This document shows positions 58,407-64,000 of a stretch of DNA of 64,000 bases, in pieces. The notes below the pieces were generated by a model. It saw only the letters and a list, made by a program, of their open reading frames with translations, was not told where the DNA came from and searched no databases. Every line of letters starts with the position of its first letter. Position 1 is the first letter of the stretch. The DNA is from Sphingobacteriales bacterium (GTDB taxonomy: Bacteria > Bacteroidota > Bacteroidia > Chitinophagales > Chitinophagaceae), in assembly GCA_016219985.1 (NCBI GenBank), contig JACRJO010000022.1, positions 1 through 64,000 on the forward strand. Direction: 5' to 3'. The position numbers and the translations under genes were made by a program.

Positions 58407-60896
58407 ATGAACAATCCCCTGCTGAAGAAATGGCTGCCCCATGCCATCGCTGTTCTCCTGTTTCTTGTTGTTTCCGCCCTGTTCTGCAAACCGGCCCTTG
58501 AAGGCAATGTGATGAACCAGCATGACAATGTAGGCTGGAAAGGCATGGCCCAGAACGCCTTTGAATACAAGGAAAAAAACGGGCATTTCCCCCTGTGGAA
58601 CCCGAACCTTTTCAGCGGGATGCCCAACTACCAGGTAGCGATGGAAGGAAAAACCATTCTTCCGGACACCGTGAAAATATTTTCCCTGGGATTGCCCAAA
58701 CCCATGAATTTTTTCTTTTTGGCCTGTCTTTGTTTTTATATCCTGGCCCTGGTACTCGGGGCGAGGCCCGTGCTGGGGATGCTGGGCGCCCTGGCCTATT
58801 CTTTTTCGACCTATAACCCGGTGATCGTGGCGGCCGGTCATGATACCCAAATGCTGGCGACCGGCTTTATGCCCCTGCTGATGGCGGGCTTGCTGAGCAT
58901 TTATCATAAAAAATACTGGCTGGGACTGGCATTGACCACGTTCGGTACTTACCAGCAGATCAGCGTAAACCACCTGCAGGTAAGCTATTATTTCTTCCTG
59001 ATTGCCGCATTGGTAACGATCGGTTACCTGGTGAAATGGATCAAAGAAAAAGACTTCAAACATATTGGTATCGCAGGAGCCTTAACCATTGTATCCGCGC
59101 TGATCGGTGTGGCGGGTAATGCGCTTGTCCTGAAAACGACTTCTGAATACAGCAAGTTCACCATGCGGGGCGGGAAGGATATTTCCATTGAAGGGGATTC
59201 AGTAAAAGTGGCCAAAACATCCGGGCTGGATACCGGTTATGCGTTTGAATACAGTTTAGGCAAAGCGGAAGCCGTTACCCTCATCATGCCGAATGCTTTT
59301 GGTGGCTCCAGCAGCAGTATGTCCGGTGAAGGTTCAGCCGTGATCGGCAAACTGACTTCGAGAGGCATACCCGAAACGGATGCGCAGCAGGTCGCTCAGA
59401 GTTTGCCCAGGTACTGGGGGCAATTGTACACATCGGGTCCCGCTTATCTTGGGGTGATCATTTGCCTGCTCGGGCTGATCGGTTTTGTGTTGGTAAAGAC
59501 GCCATTGAGGTGGAGTTTACTCGCGGCCACCCTGCTGGGCATTTTTATGGCCTGGGGAAAATATTTTGCGGGTTTCAATACCTTCCTGTTTGAGCGGCTC
59601 CCCTTGTATGATAAATTCCGTTCACCCGCTTTTGCACAGGTCATCCCGCAATTTGCCGTCGGGATTATGGCGGTGCTGACCCTGCAGCAATTATTTTTTG
59701 CCGACAGAAGCCGGGATTTACTGAATGCCAGTTTCAAAAAGATCCTCTATGCCCTGGGTGGTTTGTTTGCCTTATTAGCCATGCTCTATATTGCCCTGGA
59801 TTATAGTTCTCCTTTCGACGCCCAGATCATTGCGGGTTATACGGATAAGAGCGGCTCGGATGAAATGGGACGCCTGATCGTCTCCGGGCTGAAAGAAGAC
59901 CGTAAATCCCTTTTTGGCGGGCAACTGCTGAGAGCGCTCGGGCTGGCCCTGCTGACCCTCGGTATACTCTGGCTCTACGCAAAGAATAAGATCAATGCCC
60001 TGACCGGTGCGGTGGTTTTGCTGCTGGTAAGCACCCTTGAAATAGCGATGGTCAGCAAGACCTATTTCAAAGACGACCTTTTTGTTACTCCCGACGAATA
60101 TGCCAATACAAATTTTGCGGCCGGTCCGGTTGACGAGGAAATCCTGAAAGACAAGGATCCCAATTACCGGGTTTTGAATTTGGCAGGCACTTCGGCCGGC
60201 AGCACTTTCAGCGAATCAAAAACATCCTATTTCCATAAATCTATCGGTGGTTATCACCCGGCCAAGCTCCGGATCTATCAGGATATTATCGAGAAATACC
60301 TGTCTGGCCGGCCCCATCCCGGCGTGATCAATATGCTGAATACAAAATATATTATTGTGGCCGATCCGCAGAATGGCCAGCCCGGCCTGATCCGTAACCC
60401 GGATACCTTTGGCCCCTGCTGGCTGGTGAGTCATGTAAAACAGGTAAGTAACCGGGTGGAAGCCATCAATGCGCTTGGGAATGTCAACCTGAAAGACACC
60501 GCAATCATATTGAATGATGATGCCAAAGGACTGGTCCAACCCCAGCGGGATTCCTTGTCCACTATCAAAATGACGAAGTTTGACAATGACGCGGTGGAAT
60601 ATGAAGCCAGTGGCAACGGCCCCCAGTTTGCCGTATTCAGCGAGATCTATTATCCAAAGGGATGGAATGCCTATGTGGATGGAAAGAAAGCAACGTATAT
60701 CAATACCAACTATATTTTACGCGGTATTTCGCTGCCGGCCGGCAAGCACAGTATCCGGTTTGTGTTTGAACCTGAATCCGTAAAACAAGGGCGCTCCATC
60801 ATGTTTATTGCCTCCATCCTGATTACCCTGATCTTCCTTGGGGGATTATTCATGGCCTGGAAAGAAAGCAAAAAAACCAGCGGGACGCCTGCATGA
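58407..60896 (+). CDS. YfhO-like large membrane protein
   Basis: 829 residues: about a dozen helices in the first 560 residues (PHAIAVLLFLVVSALF, MLGALAYSFSTYNPVIVAAG), then a large non-cytoplasmic domain (residues 570-790: NYRVLNLAGTSAGSTF, YHKSIGGYHPAKL-like, YYPKGWNAYVDGKKA) and a final helix. This is the Bacteroidota YfhO family, thought to help glycosylate teichoic acid or other surface polymers in Firmicutes and to act in envelope sugar metabolism. The ATG at 58407 opens the hydrophobic segment. The glycosyltransferase gene overlaps it by 4 bp. Confidence 0.88.
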   Translation: MNNPLLKKWLPHAIAVLLFLVVSALFCKPALEGNVMNQHDNVGWKGMAQNAFEYKEKNGHFPLWNPNLFSGMPNYQVAMEGKTILPDTVKIFSLGLPKPMNFFFLACLCFYILALVLGARPVLGMLGALAYSFSTYNPVIVAAGHDTQMLATGFMPLLMAGLLSIYHKKYWLGLALTTFGTYQQISVNHLQVSYYFFLIAALVTIGYLVKWIKEKDFKHIGIAGALTIVSALIGVAGNALVLKTTSEYSKFTMRGGKDISIEGDSVKVAKTSGLDTGYAFEYSLGKAEAVTLIMPNAFGGSSSSMSGEGSAVIGKLTSRGIPETDAQQVAQSLPRYWGQLYTSGPAYLGVIICLLGLIGFVLVKTPLRWSLLAATLLGIFMAWGKYFAGFNTFLFERLPLYDKFRSPAFAQVIPQFAVGIMAVLTLQQLFFADRSRDLLNASFKKILYALGGLFALLAMLYIALDYSSPFDAQIIAGYTDKSGSDEMGRLIVSGLKEDRKSLFGGQLLRALGLALLTLGILWLYAKNKINALTGAVVLLLVSTLEIAMVSKTYFKDDLFVTPDEYANTNFAAGPVDEEILKDKDPNYRVLNLAGTSAGSTFSESKTSYFHKSIGGYHPAKLRIYQDIIEKYLSGRPHPGVINMLNTKYIIVADPQNGQPGLIRNPDTFGPCWLVSHVKQVSNRVEAINALGNVNLKDTAIILNDDAKGLVQPQRDSLSTIKMTKFDNDAVEYEASGNGPQFAVFSEIYYPKGWNAYVDGKKATYINTNYILRGISLPAGKHSIRFVFEPESVKQGRSIMFIASILITLIFLGGLFMAWKESKKTSGTPA

Positions 60897-62002
60897 AAAA
60901 AATACTGCTCTTAGCCCCCTACCCTTACCTGCCTTTTTTCTCAGGGGGGCAGAAGTTTATCGCGCAGTTCCTGGAAAGCCTGGCGGAGGAAACTGAACTG
61001 ACCGTGATCGGGGTGGAAACAAATGACCCGGCCACGGTAACCAATTACCGTTTGCTGCCCTGGTTAAAAAAAGGCTTTACCCGGTATATGGACCTGCGGC
61101 TGATCAGTCGCGTTAGCAAGGAAGTTAAGACTGGCGGATACCAGGCCGTGATCTGGGAACATCCTTATTTTGCCTGGCTGGCGGTGATGGTCCGGAGAAG
61201 AACCGGCATTCCCTTCCTGCTGCACACCCATAATATCGAACACGAACGGTTTCGCTCCATGGGTAAGTGGTGGTGGCCCCTGCTTAAATGGTATGAACGC
61301 TGGGCCTTCCGTAAGGCGGACCGTATTTACTTTATCACCCCGGAGGATAAAGAGTTTGCTATGACGAAATGGGCAATTCCCGAATCACGCTGTGCTGATT
61401 TACCATTCCTCGTAAACATCAGTGAATACCCGGCTGACAAGGCAATACACAGAATGAAGATCGGGGATCAGCATGGGATCGGGAAAGCGGATCTCCTGAT
61501 CCTGTTTAACGGACTGCTGAGTTATAAACCCAACCTGGACGCCCTGCAGGTGATCCTGCAAAAGATCAACCCCATTCTGCTGACCGCCCCGGGACTGAAC
61601 TATACAATCATTGTTTGCGGGAAAGCGTTACCGGAAACCGTGGAAGAACTCAGGCAGCACCGGGACCAGCATATCATCTATGCCGGTTTTGTGGACAATA
61701 TCGAATCCTACTTTAAAGCAGCCGACCTCTTCCTCAACCCGGTACAAAGCGGGGGCGGGATCAAGACCAAGATGGTGGAAGCCATTGCATACGGCGCTAC
61801 CGTGGTGGCCACGGAAACCGGGGCTACCGGGATCAGGAAGGAGGTTTGCGGGGAGAAACTACTGACCGTGCCCGATAATGACTGGGATGCTTTTGCTCAA
61901 TCGGTTATAGATCACCGTAATACCGTTTCTGTGACACCGGCTGCGTATTATGCTTATTATTACCGGAAGGAGGTGGCCAAAAGAATCGCGGCCGGTCTCT
62001 GA
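60893..62002 (+). CDS. Glycosyltransferase (GT4-like, GT-B fold)
   Basis: 369 residues. The N-terminus KILLLAPYPYLPFFSGGQKF is a GT-B opening; the donor-site part has LILFNGLLSYKPNLDAL, IVCGKALPE, IIYAGFVDNIESYFKAADLFLNPVQSGGGIKTKMVEAIAYGATVVA, with the EX7E-type region around KTKMVEAI. It transfers a nucleotide-sugar residue to an acceptor of the surface polymer. It overlaps the YfhO gene by 4 bp (ATGA), indicating a joint function, and is convergent with the GT2 gene (1 bp apart). Confidence 0.92.
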   Translation: MKKILLLAPYPYLPFFSGGQKFIAQFLESLAEETELTVIGVETNDPATVTNYRLLPWLKKGFTRYMDLRLISRVSKEVKTGGYQAVIWEHPYFAWLAVMVRRRTGIPFLLHTHNIEHERFRSMGKWWWPLLKWYERWAFRKADRIYFITPEDKEFAMTKWAIPESRCADLPFLVNISEYPADKAIHRMKIGDQHGIGKADLLILFNGLLSYKPNLDALQVILQKINPILLTAPGLNYTIIVCGKALPETVEELRQHRDQHIIYAGFVDNIESYFKAADLFLNPVQSGGGIKTKMVEAIAYGATVVATETGATGIRKEVCGEKLLTVPDNDWDAFAQSVIDHRNTVSVTPAAYYAYYYRKEVAKRIAAGL

Positions 62003-62890
62003 TTACCCGCCCGGTTTCATCCGGAATCCCTCTCTCAGTCCCTGCAGCAGTTTTCGCTTTCTTTCTTTATCAAAACCCAGCCAGAAAGCAATCCTTGATA
62101 CTACCGTATAGCCGAGGGCGAAATAACGGCGGATACCCCGGAAATTTTTCCGGATAAAATAGATCTTATTGCGGTTGGAATAATATACGTAGAAAGCGGA
62201 ATTGGCGCCAGCTGAAGAAGATACTTTGTGGAGCACCAGCAGCGAAGGATCATAAAATAGTTTATACCCTTTTCTCGTGGCCCGCAGCACAAAATCCGTA
62301 TCATCGTAATAGGCAAAGTATTTTTCGTCCATCATCCCCACCCCAGCAAACACTTCTTTTTTTACCAGCATAAAACAGGTGGGTGCATAACTGATATGCC
62401 CGGGCTGGTTGTAGGCAGGTCCGTCTTCCTTATTATACCCATAATGCACCCCCAGGGCCCTCCATTCATCCATATAGCCACCCGCCATCCACAATTTCTT
62501 TTCATCATAATAACGGATCTTGGGAACAATGATGGACTCCCCCTTCTCATCAGCCAGGGAGACCAGGCGGCTGAAAAGTTCTGCCTGGTCAAATTCAATG
62601 TCATTGTTGAGGAGCAACACATGCGTACAGCCTTCCTCAAGGGAAAGGCGGATGCCGGTATTGTTGCCCGCGGCCACGCCGGTATTCCCGCCGGTCTTTA
62701 TATGCCGGTAAGCCGTCACCGGGTAGTCTTCCAGGCACTTTGCGATCACCCGGTCCGTGGCCTCCGACTCCGAATTATCGACCAGGTATAAAATATAGTC
62801 CTTGTACAACTGCGCGGAAATACTTTTGAAAAAGCCCGGAAGCAGTTCATCCGATTTATATAAAACAGTTACCAATCCGATCCTGGCCAT
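62003..62890 (-). CDS. Family 2 glycosyltransferase (rhamnosyltransferase-like)
   Basis: 295 residues. GT-A marks are GLVTVLYKSDELL, YLVDNSESEATD, NTGVAAGNNTGIRLSLEEG and the metal-site region HVLLLNNDIEF. A later part, KVSSSAGANSAFYVYYSNRNKIYFIRKNF, is typical of rhamnosyl-like GT2 enzymes. It is 6 bp after the epimerase gene on the same strand, which would supply a sugar nucleotide for it. Acceptor unknown. Confidence 0.92.
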   Translation of the reverse strand: MARIGLVTVLYKSDELLPGFFKSISAQLYKDYILYLVDNSESEATDRVIAKCLEDYPVTAYRHIKTGGNTGVAAGNNTGIRLSLEEGCTHVLLLNNDIEFDQAELFSRLVSLADEKGESIIVPKIRYYDEKKLWMAGGYMDEWRALGVHYGYNKEDGPAYNQPGHISYAPTCFMLVKKEVFAGVGMMDEKYFAYYDDTDFVLRATRKGYKLFYDPSLLVLHKVSSSAGANSAFYVYYSNRNKIYFIRKNFRGIRRYFALGYTVVSRIAFWLGFDKERKRKLLQGLREGFRMKPGG

Positions 62891-62896
62891 ATTGCA

Positions 62897-64000
62897 TTAT
62901 TTCATCAATCCCTTTGATTTCATTTCAGCGATGGACTCATCATAGCGGCTGGCCTGAACCTGCTGACCAGTCACCCAGTCCGTAAATTGCCGCAATCCTT
63001 CCCGGAAGAATACCGCAGGCTTGAAACCGAGCAGCCGTTCTATTTTTTGCATATCGGCATAATTATGCCGGATATCGCCGAGGCGGTAATTACCGGTCAC
63101 CGTAACCGGCACCTCCGATTTATAAAATTCTTTAAGCAGGGTTGCCACTTCCAGCACAGGAACCGCCACCCCGGTCCCCACATTGAAGACCTGTCCGTTG
63201 GCCTCCTCTTTTTCAATGCCGAGGAATGTAGCCCGGATCACATCGCTGATAAACACAAAATCGCGGCTTTCTTTCCCGTCTTCAAAAATATTGATGGGTT
63301 TATTGTTCCGGATGAGGGTGGAAAAGATGGACAGGATGCCGGTATAGGGATTGGTCAGTGACTGACCGGGACCATATACATTCTGGTAACGAAAGGCCAC
63401 CGGGGCAATACCGAGGGCCGGGCAAACGGTCATGACCATCTGTTCCTGGTTTTGCTTGGTAATTCCATATACCGAGGAAGGATGGATCTTTGATTCCTCA
63501 TCAGTGGCGGTTAGCTGCAATGGTTTCGCCGTACCGGGATATGTCACTTCAAACTGACCGGCATCCATCGCAGCTGCCTTGCGGTGCCCCGGGTAAACAA
63601 CGCCCAGTTCCTCCGAAATATATTTACCTTCTCCATAGATAGCGCGGGAAGAAGCAATTACCACTTTACGGACAGCCGTTTTTTGGTTCGCCAGGATATC
63701 GAGCATCAGGGCGGTGCCCCCGATATTCACGTCCGTGTAATGGCTGATCTGGTACATGGATTGCCCTGTACCTGTCTCCGCCGCCAGGTGCACAATTACT
63801 TCATTGTCACCAATGGCTTTTTGCCAGTCGGACCGGGAAGTCACGGTCCCCCGGATAAAACTGACTTTATCCTTAATGGAATTATATAATGGAGAACTTT
63901 GTTCCGGTTCTTTTCCGTGGATTTGTTCGGATAAATTATCGAGTACGGTTACCCGGATCCCCTTCCCCGTCAGGTACAGGGCCAGTCCCGATCCGATAAA
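62897..64000 (-). CDS. NAD-dependent sugar epimerase/dehydratase, 5' end beyond window
   Basis: The frame is open past the right edge: codons from 64000 read FIGSGLALYL, the end of the Rossmann GxxGxIG loop, so only about ten residues are missing. Catalytic marks are the AETGTGQSMYQISHYTDVN segment, a Ser in the VIASSRAIYGEG strand, and Tyr-x3-Lys in SSVYGITK. The LDNLSEQIHG and GQSMYQI patterns resemble dTDP-L-rhamnose 4-epimerases, so a deoxyhexose nucleotide is the likely substrate; this is not proven. It precedes the GT2 gene by 6 bp in one operon. Confidence 0.88.
   Translation of the reverse strand, partial: FIGSGLALYLTGKGIRVTVLDNLSEQIHGKEPEQSSPLYNSIKDKVSFIRGTVTSRSDWQKAIGDNEVIVHLAAETGTGQSMYQISHYTDVNIGGTALMLDILANQKTAVRKVVIASSRAIYGEGKYISEELGVVYPGHRKAAAMDAGQFEVTYPGTAKPLQLTATDEESKIHPSSVYGITKQNQEQMVMTVCPALGIAPVAFRYQNVYGPGQSLTNPYTGILSIFSTLIRNNKPINIFEDGKESRDFVFISDVIRATFLGIEKEEANGQVFNVGTGVAVPVLEVATLLKEFYKSEVPVTVTGNYRLGDIRHNYADMQKIERLLGFKPAVFFREGLRQFTDWVTGQQVQASRYDESIAEMKSKGLMK

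Overview
The window is a chromosomal segment of a Bacteroidota bacterium, most likely a member of Chitinophagales/Chitinophagaceae. The evidence is a type IX secretion sorting domain, a DUF3276 PUR-alpha-like protein, the futalosine menaquinone gene mqnE, HU-CCDC81-like and Mla envelope genes, almost no Shine-Dalgarno sequences, and several exact copies of the Bacteroidota -7 promoter motif TAnnTTTG. Base composition is near 50% GC. There is no rRNA, CRISPR array, prophage or recognisable insertion sequence. Two tRNA genes are present: Ser(UGA) and Cys(GCA).

Layout. Positions 1-1980 hold the 5' part of a large secreted multidomain protein that runs off the left edge. A DUF3276 gene, an ABC exporter and tRNA-Ser follow. 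Positions 5.1-18.5 kb hold one tightly packed eight-gene minus-strand operon. It encodes four clear full-length paralogues and two divergent relatives of a secreted protein family I do not recognise, with a permuted NlpC/P60-like hydrolase in the middle and an HExxH metallopeptidase at the end. This is the best candidate in the window for an undescribed system. Divergent from it, at 19.0-22.6 kb, lie an ECF sigma factor, a zinc-finger anti-sigma factor and a complete HvfABCD-type RiPP metallophore cluster (precursor, DUF692 MNIO enzyme, partner protein, DoxX protein). A stem-loop follows the precursor gene.

Positions 22.7-37.2 kb carry mostly single genes: a LacI regulator, a CBS protein, a MutS2 without Smr domain, a PPC-domain lipoprotein divergent from MsrA, a T9SS cargo protein, a family 5 solute-binding lipoprotein divergent from an M1 aminopeptidase, a flippase, an NlpC/P60 lipoprotein and a beta-propeller lipoprotein. 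Positions 37.4-51.0 kb are housekeeping: dnaE, trxA, a nucleoside transporter, mqnE, a histone H1-like protein, sdaA, an FKBP, an HU-CCDC81/SPOR-like protein and the mlaEFD operon. Many of these genes are separated by strong bidirectional terminators.

Positions 51.1-54.0 kb look like accessory DNA: a DUF892 protein, an AT-rich gap, an HTH/AbiEii toxin-antitoxin-like pair, then tRNA-Cys beside two degenerate tRNA-Cys-derived copies broken by GC-rich palindromes. Positions 54.1-64.0 kb return to core functions (nucleoside phosphorylase, dapF, corA, Nudix, queuosine precursor transporter) and end in a surface-polysaccharide region with a YfhO-like protein, two glycosyltransferases and an NAD-dependent sugar epimerase cut by the right edge.
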